Positions 34,109-42,757 of a stretch of 49,281 bases of DNA are shown piece after piece (within the stretch, counting starts at the first letter, position 1; each line of letters opens with the position of its first letter). The stretch spans positions 1-49,281 of the forward strand of contig CAYQAS010000017.1 of NCBI GenBank assembly GCA_964415525.1. The letters run 5' to 3'. This DNA comes from CAZPUI01 sp964415525. Lineage in GTDB: Bacteria > Acidobacteriota > Holophagae > Holophagales > Holophagaceae. Below the pieces are notes generated by a model. That model was given only the letters and a program-made list of their open reading frames with translations, searched no databases and was not told the origin of the DNA. A program made the translations under genes and the position numbers.

Positions 34109-35396
34109 TCCGGGCCCGGAGGGCCTCCAGCTCGGCATCGCCCGGGAACGCCGTGAGGCCGAGGCCAACGACGTGCAACGCCGCCTCGCGATCGCCCTGG
34201 GCCAGCAGGGCCTGGATCACCATCTGGTGCCAGAGCCCGCTGCCGCCGCGGGGCACCGCCTGGATCGCATCCCAGGCCACCGCCGGGGCGGCCTCGGGCG
34301 CACTGCCCGCCACCAGCGTCTCCCAGAGCAGCTGATCCGTCGGGTTCTGATCCAGGCCCGCCTCGAGCACCTTCTCTGCCAGCTCGTCCTGTTTCCATCG
34401 CCGCAGCCACACCGCAGCCTGGATGAAGCTCAGGGTGTACCCCGGCTGGGCGGACATCGCCTGCGCGAAGCAGCCCTGGGCCTCCGACTTGCGCCCCTGT
34501 GCGGCCAGGGCTTCGGCCTTCAGCGTGAGGGCCGGGGCGTGGGTCGGTTCCCCGCGAAGCACCTGGGAAGCATGCTCCAGGGCTAGGGAGGGATCTCCGA
34601 GTTCCAGGCAGGCACGGGCCGCCCCCAGATGGACGAAGGCGGGGCCCCCGCCCTTGAGGCGCAGAACAGCCTCTGCGGCGCTGCGAGCCGCGGGCCAGTC
34701 CTTCACGAGCAGGGCCTCCTGAAGCACGTTCCAGTGCGCCTCGGGATCCTCCGGTCGCTGAGCCAGCTCCGCCTGGGCGAGCCGCAAATACTCCGCCTGC
34801 TTGGCCAGATCCCTGCGCAGGTCCACCTTGCCAAAGTGGTGGATGGTGGCATCGAGGTCCGCCACCCGAAGGCCTCGGTCCTGAAAATAAGCATCAGGCA
34901 GCTCGTGCACCCTGCCCCGGTACACGGGCCCCGTTTGCGCCCGGAACAGTCGCAGGTGCCGACTCAGGTCCATGTGGGAATAGCCGAGCCCCATGTCGTA
35001 GCGCTGGTCATTGGGCTGGAGCGTGCCCCCGTGCCCCATGTAGGCGCCGCTGGTGAGGTAGGTGCGGAGGGGAAGGATGTAGGCGTGCGCGTCGGGCACA
35101 TCCAGGGCGACGCGGATCATCCCGTGATCGGCGGCATCCAGCGCCTCGTCTGCATCCAGTACGAGGATCCAGTCTCCGGTGCAGGCCGCGAGGGACGCAT
35201 TGCGCGCCTCGGAGAAATCACCGGTCCACGCCCAGTGGAGCACCCGCGCCCCCGCAGCTTCCGCCAGGCCAGGCGTGCCGTCCGTGCTGCCGGTGTCCAC
35301 CACGACGATCTCGTCCACGAGCCCCTTCACCGAGGCCAGACAGCGCGGCAGAAAGCGGGCTTCGTCCTTGACGATCATCGCGAGGGACAGGCGCAT
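34098..35396 (-). CDS. Family 2 glycosyltransferase with TPR tail
   Basis: Predicted glycosyltransferase of 432 residues. The GT-A domain covers about 1-230: MIVKDEARFLPRCLASV at the N-terminus, VVDTGSTDGT near 33-42, and the nucleotide-sugar/metal motif LDADEALDAAD near 79-89. From about 205 to the end there are tetratricopeptide-like helical repeats (AELAQRPEDPEAHWNVLQEALL, ALEHASQVLRGEPTHAPALTLKAEALAAQG). Such GT2-TPR fusions are common and often modify glycans or lipids; the substrate is unknown. It is divergent from murA. Confidence 0.9.
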   Translation of the reverse strand: MRLSLAMIVKDEARFLPRCLASVKGLVDEIVVVDTGSTDGTPGLAEAAGARVLHWAWTGDFSEARNASLAACTGDWILVLDADEALDAADHGMIRVALDVPDAHAYILPLRTYLTSGAYMGHGGTLQPNDQRYDMGLGYSHMDLSRHLRLFRAQTGPVYRGRVHELPDAYFQDRGLRVADLDATIHHFGKVDLRRDLAKQAEYLRLAQAELAQRPEDPEAHWNVLQEALLVKDWPAARSAAEAVLRLKGGGPAFVHLGAARACLELGDPSLALEHASQVLRGEPTHAPALTLKAEALAAQGRKSEAQGCFAQAMSAQPGYTLSFIQAAVWLRRWKQDELAEKVLEAGLDQNPTDQLLWETLVAGSAPEAAPAVAWDAIQAVPRGGSGLWHQMVIQALLAQGDREAALHVVGLGLTAFPGDAELEALRARITR

Positions 35397-35469
35397 GAGG
35401 ACTCCGGGGGATGCAGCGAGTCTAGCGCCGGGGCCGGTTAAACTGGATGGTCACGCTTTCGGGAGTCCC

Positions 35470-36780
35470 ATGGACCGCTTTGTCATCGAGGGAGGCCTGC
35501 CCCTCTCCGGCCGCACCGTCATCTCCGGCGCCAAGAATGCGGCGCTGCCGTGCCAGGCGGCCTGCCTGCTGACGGACGGCCCCGTGGTGCTGCATCACCT
35601 GCCGGCGGTCTCGGATATCCGCACCATGAACAAGGTGCTGGAGCGCCTGGGATGCACCGTGGAAGCGGTGCCGGACGCCGACGGCCACGAGCTGACCGTC
35701 ACGGTGCGCCGGGAGCCCGGCATCGAGTCGGATCTGGTGGCGCCCTACGAGCTGCTGAAGACCATGCGGGCGGGCTTCTTCGTCCTGGGGCCCCTGCTCG
35801 GCCGCTTTGGCCGCGCCCGGGTGAGCCTGCCTGGCGGTTGCGCCATCGGCGCCCGTCCCGTGAACCTCCACCTGGAAGTGATGGAGCGCATGGGCGCAAA
35901 GATCGAGATCGACCGAGGCGACGTGGTGGCATTTGTACCCGGCGGGCGCATGAAGGGCGTCGACCACGTGTTCGAGAAGGTGAGCGTGGGCGCCACGGAG
36001 AACGCGCTCATGGCGGCCACTTTAGCCGAAGGCACCACCACGCTGCGCAACGCCGCTCAGGAGCCGGAGATCGGCGACCTCGCACGCCTGCTGGTGAAGA
36101 TGGGCGCCCAGATCGAGGGCATCGACACGGGCACGCTGGTGGTCCACGGCGTGGACACCCTCCACGGCTGCGAGCACGCCATCATTCCCGACCGCATCGA
36201 GGCGGGCACGCTCGTCTGCGCCGTGGCCACCGCCGGCGGCGACGTCGTGCTGGAGCGCTGCGAACCCGACCACATCCGTGCCCTCATCGATCTGCTGGAG
36301 CGCGCCGGTTGCGTGTTCACGGAGCGCGAGGGCGCCAACGGCAAGCAGCTGCGGGTGCGCCGCGAGGCGGGCCAGAAGCTCCACGCCAAGGACATCCTCA
36401 CCACGCCCTATCCCGGCTTCCCCACGGACCTCCAGGCCCAGGCCATGGCGGTGATGACCCAGGCCACGGGCATCAGCGTCATCAAGGAGACCATCTTCGA
36501 GAACCGCTTCCAGCACGCCATGGAGCTGGAGCGCCTCGGCGCCAACCTGCGCATCGATGGCGCCACCGCCATCGTCGCCGGCCCCGCCCACCTCAAGGGC
36601 TGCACCGTGATGGCCACGGATCTCCGCGCCAGCGCCGCCCTCGTCATCGCCGGCCTCGTGGCGGAAGGACAGACCACCGTCGATCGCATTTATCACCTGG
36701 ATCGCGGCTACGGAAAGCTGGAGAAGAAGCTCCAGGATCTGGGCGCCCGAGTGGAGCGGGTCGGCGGCGGGCGCGTCTAG
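35470..36780 (+). CDS. murA: UDP-N-acetylglucosamine 1-carboxyvinyltransferase
   Basis: First committed step of peptidoglycan precursor synthesis: adds enolpyruvate from PEP to UDP-GlcNAc. The 436-residue protein has K22-N23 in ISGAKNAALP and the catalytic loop cysteine C124 in LPGGCAIGARPVNLH, so it should be fosfomycin-sensitive. GGGAG lies 5 bases before ATG 35470. It is separated by 9 bases from the NtrY-like kinase gene, suggesting co-transcription. Confidence 0.97.
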   Translation: MDRFVIEGGLPLSGRTVISGAKNAALPCQAACLLTDGPVVLHHLPAVSDIRTMNKVLERLGCTVEAVPDADGHELTVTVRREPGIESDLVAPYELLKTMRAGFFVLGPLLGRFGRARVSLPGGCAIGARPVNLHLEVMERMGAKIEIDRGDVVAFVPGGRMKGVDHVFEKVSVGATENALMAATLAEGTTTLRNAAQEPEIGDLARLLVKMGAQIEGIDTGTLVVHGVDTLHGCEHAIIPDRIEAGTLVCAVATAGGDVVLERCEPDHIRALIDLLERAGCVFTEREGANGKQLRVRREAGQKLHAKDILTTPYPGFPTDLQAQAMAVMTQATGISVIKETIFENRFQHAMELERLGANLRIDGATAIVAGPAHLKGCTVMATDLRASAALVIAGLVAEGQTTVDRIYHLDRGYGKLEKKLQDLGARVERVGGGRV

Positions 36781-36789
36781 CGCGACCTC

Positions 36790-38805
36790 ATGGACAAGCC
36801 GCGCCGTCATCCCGAACTCGCCCGCCTCTACGGGGCGGTGGGCATGGCGGTGCTGGTCTTCCTGGGATTCCGGGTCTACCGCATCCTCTCCCAGCAGGTC
36901 GACGCGCCGCTGAATCCCCTCTCCAAGTGGACCATCTACGGATTCGGGCTCCTGAACGCCCTCTTCATCACCGTGCTGGTCTTCATCGTCGGGCGCAGCC
37001 TCGCCAAGCTCTGGTTCGAGCGCCGTCGCGGCCTCCTGGGCTCTCGCATCCGCACCCGCCTGGTGCTGGCACTGCTGGCAGTGGGCATCGTGCCGAGCCT
37101 GCTCATCTACGTCATTGGCAAGAAGTCCATCAGCCAAAACATCGAGCGATGGTTCAGCCCTGAGACCCAAAAGATTCTCAAGGACGGACGGACACTCGCG
37201 GTGGGGCTCCGGTCCGAACTCCGCACCCGTCTCGTCAGCGCCATTCAGCGTGTGGATGGGACAACGGGTGTCGAAGATGCCCGGGTAAAAGCGGGGCTCG
37301 ACCTTCTTCAGCTCTCCCCCAAAGGCAAGGCGGCGCTCGCGCCGGGCATGGCAGAACCTCCGCTGCAGCCGGGGACCTTCGAATCGCCCGGCGGGCTCTG
37401 GATCTTAGAACGACGGCCAGATGGCGTCCTCGCGGGTTTGCGGCTGGATCCTGGCCTGAGCGCAAGCCTGATCGGCCTGGAACGCCGGGAGCAGGAAGCC
37501 CGAGCCCTCGGGCAAAACCGGGAGACCTTCCAGTCTCCGGCCGAGAACATGCTGCTCCTGCTCACCCTACTCTCCATCTTCGCAGCGGTATGGACCGGGC
37601 TCGCCATCTCCAAGACCATCTCGGAACCCGTGCAGGACTTGGCGGACGCCGCCCACCGCATCGGCCTCGGCAACCTGGACGTCACGGTGCTGGAGGAAGG
37701 CAAGGATGAGCTGGCATTCCTCGGTCGCGCCTTCAACCGCATGACCCAGGACCTGAAGACCAGCCGTGCGGCGATCCAGGCCCAGGCGGACCGCATCGAG
37801 CGCCAACGGGCCTACCTGGGCCAGCTGCTGGAGGCCCTGCCCGTGGGCGTCCTCAGCTGGGACACGGATGGCGCTCTGCGCACCTTCAACCCGGCTGCCC
37901 GAGCCTGGTTCGGCTGCGCCCCTCAGGCGGAACCGAATTGGGAGAACCTGGCCCAGGAACCCCGTACCGGCAGCCTCCCTGCGCTGGTGGACGCGGTGCG
38001 ACAGGATCGGCGTTGGCAGCAGGAAGAACTCCGCATCGGCGGCGAGGGCGAGGGTCGTCCCGTGCGTGCAGTCGTGCTGCCCCTCGCTGGGGGCGGCGAA
38101 CTGGCGGTGCTGGAGGACCTCTCGGCCCTGGCCCAGGCGGAGAAGCGCGCCGCCTGGCAGGAAGTGGCTCGGCGCATGGCCCACGAGGTGAAGAACCCCC
38201 TCACGCCCATCAAGCTCACCGCCCAGCGGTTGCTGCGGCGCAGCAAGGACGGCCGCCTCGATCTGCCCAACCTCGCAGAGGCGGCGGAGACCATCCTCAT
38301 CGAGGTCTCTGCCCTCCAGCGCCTGGTGGACAGCTTCAGTCAGTTCGCCAAACTCCCAGCGCCGGTCTTCCGCGACCTGGATGCGACGGAGCTCCTGCGG
38401 CAGGTGGAGGCGCTCTACGTGCCCAGCCATCCAGGGATCGCGTGGCGCTTCGAGCTGCCCTCAGAGCCGCTCCCCGCCCACTGGGATGCTGACATGGTGA
38501 AACGCATCGTACTAAATCTCGTGGATAACGCCCTCGGCGCTACGGGGGGCAAAGGTGCCATCCGCATCGCTCTGGCTGACGGGAACGGTGAAGCCCGAAT
38601 CACCGTGGAAAACAATGGGCCCGGGGTTCCTGTGGAGATCCGCGAGCGCCTCTTCGAACCCTACTTCAGCACCAAACAGAAAGGCACAGGGCTTGGCCTT
38701 GCGATCGTCAGGCGCATCGCCCACGACCATGGCGGCGACGCCCGGTACGAGCCGTTGAGCGAAGGCAGCCGATTCGAGGTCAGACTGCCACTGCGGGCGG
38801 AGTAG
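36790..38805 (+). CDS. ntrY: NtrY-like sensor histidine kinase
   Basis: Membrane sensor kinase of 671 residues. Order: two N-terminal membrane helices (about 13-31 and 50-68), a third near 95-110, a periplasmic or extracytoplasmic loop, another helix near 256-276, then HAMP (ISEPVQDLADAAHRIGLGNLDV), a PAS-like domain (about 350-450), a HisKA domain with H465 in MAHEVKNPLTP, and HATPase_c with NLVDNALGA, VENNGPGVP and GTGLGLAIVRRI. This architecture is that of NtrY. No NtrX-type response regulator follows; the next plus-strand gene is over 1 kb away. The name is therefore by architecture only. Confidence 0.85.
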   Translation: MDKPRRHPELARLYGAVGMAVLVFLGFRVYRILSQQVDAPLNPLSKWTIYGFGLLNALFITVLVFIVGRSLAKLWFERRRGLLGSRIRTRLVLALLAVGIVPSLLIYVIGKKSISQNIERWFSPETQKILKDGRTLAVGLRSELRTRLVSAIQRVDGTTGVEDARVKAGLDLLQLSPKGKAALAPGMAEPPLQPGTFESPGGLWILERRPDGVLAGLRLDPGLSASLIGLERREQEARALGQNRETFQSPAENMLLLLTLLSIFAAVWTGLAISKTISEPVQDLADAAHRIGLGNLDVTVLEEGKDELAFLGRAFNRMTQDLKTSRAAIQAQADRIERQRAYLGQLLEALPVGVLSWDTDGALRTFNPAARAWFGCAPQAEPNWENLAQEPRTGSLPALVDAVRQDRRWQQEELRIGGEGEGRPVRAVVLPLAGGGELAVLEDLSALAQAEKRAAWQEVARRMAHEVKNPLTPIKLTAQRLLRRSKDGRLDLPNLAEAAETILIEVSALQRLVDSFSQFAKLPAPVFRDLDATELLRQVEALYVPSHPGIAWRFELPSEPLPAHWDADMVKRIVLNLVDNALGATGGKGAIRIALADGNGEARITVENNGPGVPVEIRERLFEPYFSTKQKGTGLGLAIVRRIAHDHGGDARYEPLSEGSRFEVRLPLRAE

Positions 38806-38962
38806 CGACTCGAAGTGCAGGTAGCTGAAGCGCTCGGGGAGATGGCTGTCGTAGACGCCGCGGGGGGTTCAGGGCGTCTGCCGGGGGAGCGGGCCGCCAC
38901 CCACAAGGACAGCGATGCAGCCAGAGGCAGGATGCGGAGGCTCATGCGGGCTCCGCGTGGAT

Positions 38963-39145
38963 CTATGCCTGTTCAGGCGTGGCTTCGGGCTCTGCCTCAG
39001 GCGTTTCCGCCGTCTCTCCATCAGCTTCGTTGGAAGCGTCATTGGGTGCGTCAGCGGTATTTTTGCGAAGCGCCTTGTCGGCCTTCTTCTTTTTCTTGTC
39101 GAGCTCGCGCTTGCGCTTCTCAAACTGGAAATTGGTCTTGGCCAC
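38963..39145 (-). CDS. Small Lys-rich conserved hypothetical protein (60 aa)
   Basis: Starts with GTG 39145 preceded by AAAGGA. The N-terminal half, MAKTNFQFEKRKRELDKKKK, is a basic helix of a type I recall as a widespread short hypothetical; the second half is acidic and Pro/Glu/Ala-rich. It is similar to the 54-residue protein at 25059-25223. Function unknown. Confidence 0.7.
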   Translation of the reverse strand: MAKTNFQFEKRKRELDKKKKKADKALRKNTADAPNDASNEADGETAETPEAEPEATPEQA

Positions 39146-39409
39146 TTGGGTCCTTTCGCTGGCGGAATCGTAAAGGATAGCTGGGTAATGCTTCCGACCG
39201 GAATCTGGTTTGTCGGAATGCCCCTGGGCAAAAAGGCTTTTTGAGCTGTGCGGATCCGCCTCAGAACGATCACCTCACCCCACGAAGCGACCTTCTTATC
39301 GAGAAGAACTTCCCAATGAAGCCAAGGAAGACAGCTCATCTTTGAAGCTCGATACACATTTCAATGCGCAGCGCGGGACCCTTATCAAAAATCCAGAAAG
39401 ACATAACTA

Positions 39410-39435
39410 AAACGGTCGACCGAGGTCGACCGTTT
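39410..39435 (-). terminator. Intrinsic terminator of the initiator tRNA gene
   Basis: Perfect 11-bp stem (AAACGGTCGAC 39410-39420, GTCGACCGTTT 39425-39435) with a four-base loop. Read on the minus strand it starts 4 bases after the tRNA CCA end and runs into TTTTAG. The sequence is symmetric enough to act in both directions. Confidence 0.85.
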
Positions 39436-39439
39436 CGTT

Positions 39440-39516
<77 letters not shown>

Positions 39517-39936
39517 GTCGGACCTTAACCGTAACACCGATGCGGCTTTTGAGTATCACACCTTCCGCGCCTCCCCCCGGAACGCGGGGCTTGAGTCCAT
39601 GTTGTGCCCGACCGTCCTCCACAACTCTTGGAAGCGTCCGTCCTCAGCGGAGCCTCCCATGACACAAGCCCCCGCTGGACTGAAGAAGGTCGGTCATTAC
39701 TGGAACGACAACCTCAAGGTCAACGGGCAGCGAGCTCACGGCTCCACCCGCACAACGATTCATTACACTCCAAAAATCACGGTGTGTCTCGGCAGGAGGC
39801 GCTCTCTCATTGCTTCCATGTCCCACCGCGACTCTCCCATGTGGGGTCATCGCCATTCCGGCGCAAACCCGGCACAAGTCACTTGTCTGACCTCGAATTC
39901 GGGCATAGGCTATTCCATGATTCGGAGTTACCCGAA
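39517..39936. promoter_or_regulatory. arsR promoter/operator and upstream non-coding region
   Basis: A 420-base gap between tRNA-fMet (minus) and arsR (plus). A candidate sigma-70 promoter is TTGTCT (39883-39888), 17 bases, TAGGCT (39906-39911). An operator-like inverted repeat TTCGG (39921-39925), six bases, CCGAA (39932-39936) abuts the ATG and covers the GGAG ribosome site at 39924-39927, so bound ArsR would block both. A short frame (39659-39940) starts after a GGAG element and overlaps arsR by ATGA, but only its first 35 or so codons show genome-like codon bias. Confidence 0.5.
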
Positions 39937-40350
39937 ATGACGAATGAGCCAATCACACCTCTGGTGGACCTCCTCAAGTGTCTGGCCCATCCCGCGCGCC
40001 TACGGATCCTGGCCCTGCTGCGGGACGGCGAGCTCTGTGTCTGCCAGATCACAGAGGTACTGCGCATCCCCACTTCCACGGCCTCGGAGCATCTGACCGA
40101 ACTGCGGCGAGCCGGCCTGCTGGCGGAGCGCAAAGAGGGGCGCTGGGTGTATTACGGACTCGCGCCCCAACCCGACAGGGCGGCGCTGCTCGAATCCCTC
40201 TGGCCGCGGCTGGACGCGGTGGAACCCGTGCATGCGGATCGCCAGGCTGGGGTTCTGACCCGTAGGGTCCCGGTGGAGGTCACCTGCACCAAGGCCAAGG
40301 CCTGTGCCCCCCGACGCTCCGCATCCCAGGAAGGCTCCCATGCCGAATGA
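39937..40350 (+). CDS. arsR: ArsR/SmtB-family metal-responsive repressor
   Basis: Winged-helix repressor of 137 residues. The classic inducer-binding box ELCVCQITEVL gives C34 and C36 in the helix before the recognition helix PTSTASEHLTELRRAGL. The C-terminal tail adds two more cysteines in the segment TCTKAKAC. The gene heads a six-gene operon and overlaps the permease gene by 11 bases. An inverted repeat directly before its ATG is the likely autoregulatory operator. The inducer is probably As(III) or another thiol-binding metal. Confidence 0.9.
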   Translation: MTNEPITPLVDLLKCLAHPARLRILALLRDGELCVCQITEVLRIPTSTASEHLTELRRAGLLAERKEGRWVYYGLAPQPDRAALLESLWPRLDAVEPVHADRQAGVLTRRVPVEVTCTKAKACAPRRSASQEGSHAE

Positions 40351-41413
40351 AGCCACCGATCCAACATGCTGTGACACGCCTCCCGAGGCGTCCTTCCTCC
40401 GCCGCGGCGGCTGGCTGCTGCTGGCCTTGCCATTGTGGGTGCTGGTCTACGCCGTGAACCAACGGGTATCCGAATGGCTGGCGTTCGGCCTCTTTGGCCT
40501 TGCCCCCACGTCCCATCTTGGGACATCTGTCGCGTTCTTCCTGTACGACGTGCCCAAGGTGCTTCTGCTGCTGACCCTGGTGGTCTTCGTCGTGACCTTC
40601 CTGCAGACCTTCGTCAGCCCCACCCGCGTGCGCCATGCGCTGTCGAACCGCGCGTCCTGGACAGGCAATGTCCTGGGGGCGCTCTTCGGGATCATCACGC
40701 CCTTCTGCTCCTGCTCCGCCGTGCCGCTCTTCATCGGCTTCCTGCGGGCCGGGGTGCCCCTCGGTGTGACCTTCAGCTTCCTCGTGTCCGCACCCATGGT
40801 GAACGAGGTCGCCCTGGGCCTGCTCTTCGCGACCTTCGGATGGAAGATCGCGCTGCTCTACGCGGGCACCGGCGTCGCCATCGCCTTCTTCAGCGGCTTT
40901 GTCCTTGGGAAATTGAAGCTGGAAAAGCACCTGGAGGGCTGGGTTCAGGATGTCCTCAAGGCTCCGGCCCTGGGGGAAGGTGAGGAAGAACATCCCACCC
41001 TGACCCAGCGGATCGACGCCGCCCTTCAGGGTGTGAAGGACATCGTGGGCAAGGTGTGGCCCTACATCCTCGTCGGCATCGGTGTGGGCGCCTTCATCCA
41101 CGGCTACGTGCCGCAGGACTTCCTGGCGGGGGTTCTGGGCAAGCAGGCCTGGTACAGCGTGCCCCTCGCGGTGGCGGTGGGCGTACCCCTTTACAGCAAT
41201 GCCGCGGGCGTCATCCCCATCGTGGAAGCGATGCTAGGCAAGGGCGCGGCGCTCGGTTCGACCCTTGCCTTCATGATGGCCGTCATCGGCCTATCCCTGC
41301 CCGAGACCGTGATCCTCCGGAAAGTGCTGAAGCCCAAGCTCATCGCCGCCTTTGTGGGCGTCGTGGCCACGGGCATCCTCCTCGCCGGCTACCTCTTCAA
41401 CGCGATCATTTAA
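40340..41413 (+). CDS. CSCS-motif permease (DUF318/ArsP-like)
   Basis: Integral membrane protein of 357 residues with about eight to ten helices and the family motif ITPFCSCSAVPLF (C123, C125), repeated in form later as GVPLYSNAAGVIPI. This permease family includes ArsP, which exports organoarsenicals, and other metal-linked members. Two further adjacent cysteines (C10, C11) are at the N-terminus. ATG 40340 follows AGGAAGG by 5 bases. It is co-operonic with arsR and two thioredoxin-fold genes. Confidence 0.88.
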   Translation: MPNEATDPTCCDTPPEASFLRRGGWLLLALPLWVLVYAVNQRVSEWLAFGLFGLAPTSHLGTSVAFFLYDVPKVLLLLTLVVFVVTFLQTFVSPTRVRHALSNRASWTGNVLGALFGIITPFCSCSAVPLFIGFLRAGVPLGVTFSFLVSAPMVNEVALGLLFATFGWKIALLYAGTGVAIAFFSGFVLGKLKLEKHLEGWVQDVLKAPALGEGEEEHPTLTQRIDAALQGVKDIVGKVWPYILVGIGVGAFIHGYVPQDFLAGVLGKQAWYSVPLAVAVGVPLYSNAAGVIPIVEAMLGKGAALGSTLAFMMAVIGLSLPETVILRKVLKPKLIAAFVGVVATGILLAGYLFNAII

Positions 41414-41422
41414 GGAGTTCCC

Positions 41423-41656
41423 ATGCTCATCGAAGTCTTCGGCCCCGGCTGCGCCAAGTGCGAAACCCTGCTCAAGCACGCCAAGCATGCGGCCGAGCAG
41501 TCCGGCCTGATCGTGGAGGTGGTGAAGGTCAGCGACTACGCCACCATGGCCATGCGCGGCATCCTCAGCACCCCGGCCCTCGCCATCGACGGCGCGGTCA
41601 AGACCCAGGGCAAGGTGCTCAGCTCCTCTGAAATCCTCACCCTGCTGAAGGCCTAG
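41423..41656 (+). CDS. Small thioredoxin-fold redox protein (77 aa)
   Basis: Cytosolic mini-thioredoxin or glutaredoxin-like protein. The active site is C10-A-K-C13 in EVFGPGCAKCETLLKHA, and the cis-proline is in ILSTPALAIDG. It has no signal peptide. Such proteins usually accompany CSCS-motif permeases. It starts 9 bases after the permease stop. Confidence 0.92.
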   Translation: MLIEVFGPGCAKCETLLKHAKHAAEQSGLIVEVVKVSDYATMAMRGILSTPALAIDGAVKTQGKVLSSSEILTLLKA

Positions 41657-41658
41657 CC

Positions 41659-42039
41659 ATGCCCCTGCCGCGCCTGAGCGCCCTCTTCCTGATGTCCGCC
41701 CTCACCCTGCCTGCCCAGGTGCCCGCCCTCGACCCCGCAGGCCTCACCCAGACCCTCAAGTCCGGCAAGTGGGTCGTGATCGAGTTCGGCGGCCCCACCT
41801 GCATTCCCTGCAAGCACATGCAGCCCATCCTGGCGGACCTGCAGAAGCAGTTCGGGGACCGCGCCCTCGTTCGGAATGTCTACGTCACGCAGTACGCGAA
41901 GGAGACCAAGCCCTACAAGATCATGGTCATGCCCACTCAGGTGGTCTTCGATCCATCCGGCAAGGAAGTGGCGCGCCACTTGGGGTTCTGGGACAAGGCC
42001 GAATTCGTGGCCACCCTCGCGAAGGCGGGCCTGAAATGA
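41659..42039 (+). CDS. Exported thioredoxin-like protein
   Basis: Thioredoxin of 126 residues with an N-terminal signal peptide (MPLPRLSALFLMSALTLPAQ), so the active site C48-I-P-C51 faces the periplasm. The cis-proline is in IMVMPTQVVFDPSG. It starts 2 bases after the mini-thioredoxin stop and overlaps the CcdA-like gene by 4 bases. It is the probable acceptor of electrons carried by that membrane protein. Confidence 0.9.
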   Translation: MPLPRLSALFLMSALTLPAQVPALDPAGLTQTLKSGKWVVIEFGGPTCIPCKHMQPILADLQKQFGDRALVRNVYVTQYAKETKPYKIMVMPTQVVFDPSGKEVARHLGFWDKAEFVATLAKAGLK

Positions 42040-42746
42040 CCGAGTGGCTCCAGGGCCTCGCGGAGCTGATGGCCCAGGCCTCCGCCGCCAAGCAGCTCGG
42101 CATCGTCTTTCTGGGGGGGCTGCTCACCTCCATGAACCCCTGCGTGCTGGTGGCGGCGCCCCTGGTGGTGGGCTTCGCGGGGGGCACCAAGGAGGGGCGG
42201 CATCACCCAATGCTCCTCTCCGGCGTATTCGTGCTCGGCCTGGCCGCCGCCTTCACGGCCCTCGGGCTGATGGCGGCCCTGACGGGCTCGCTGCTCGGGG
42301 ACATCGGCTGGGGCTGGAAGGCGCTGTTAGGGCTCATCCTGCTGGCGGTGGGGCTTCATCTCCTGGGCCTGTTCAGCCTACCCACGCCTTCCCATGGTTT
42401 CCTCGCACGCTTCCAGGGTGCAGGGCTGATCGGAGCCTTCGTCATGGGCGCCCTCACCGGCACCCTCAGTGCGCCTTGCGCGACGCCTGCCCTGGCGGCG
42501 GTGCTCACCATTGTGGCGATGCAGAAGCAGATCCTCTGGGGAGGCGTGCTGCTCTTCGTCTACGCCGTGGGACACGTGCTCCTGCTGTTCCTGGCGGGGG
42601 CCTCGTCTGGCTGGGCGAGCAAGTATGCCGAGAGCCACTTCTCGAAAGTCATCGGACGCTGGCTGCCCCGAGTGATGGGCCTCCTGCTGGTGGGCAGCGC
42701 CCTCTGGGTGATGGTGCTCGCGTGGCAGGCACGGGCAGCGGGTTAA
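42036..42746 (+). CDS. ccdA: CcdA/DsbD-type transmembrane thiol transporter
   Basis: Moves reducing equivalents from cytoplasmic thioredoxin to periplasmic partners. The 236-residue protein has about six helices with the paired membrane cysteines C36 (SMNPCVLVAAP) and C148 (TLSAPCATPALAAVL). Its ATG lies in the stop of the exported thioredoxin gene (ATGA). Between a cytosolic and an exported thioredoxin it completes a transmembrane electron relay within one operon. Confidence 0.9.
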   Translation: MTEWLQGLAELMAQASAAKQLGIVFLGGLLTSMNPCVLVAAPLVVGFAGGTKEGRHHPMLLSGVFVLGLAAAFTALGLMAALTGSLLGDIGWGWKALLGLILLAVGLHLLGLFSLPTPSHGFLARFQGAGLIGAFVMGALTGTLSAPCATPALAAVLTIVAMQKQILWGGVLLFVYAVGHVLLLFLAGASSGWASKYAESHFSKVIGRWLPRVMGLLLVGSALWVMVLAWQARAAG

Positions 42747-42757
42747 GCGACCTCCCC

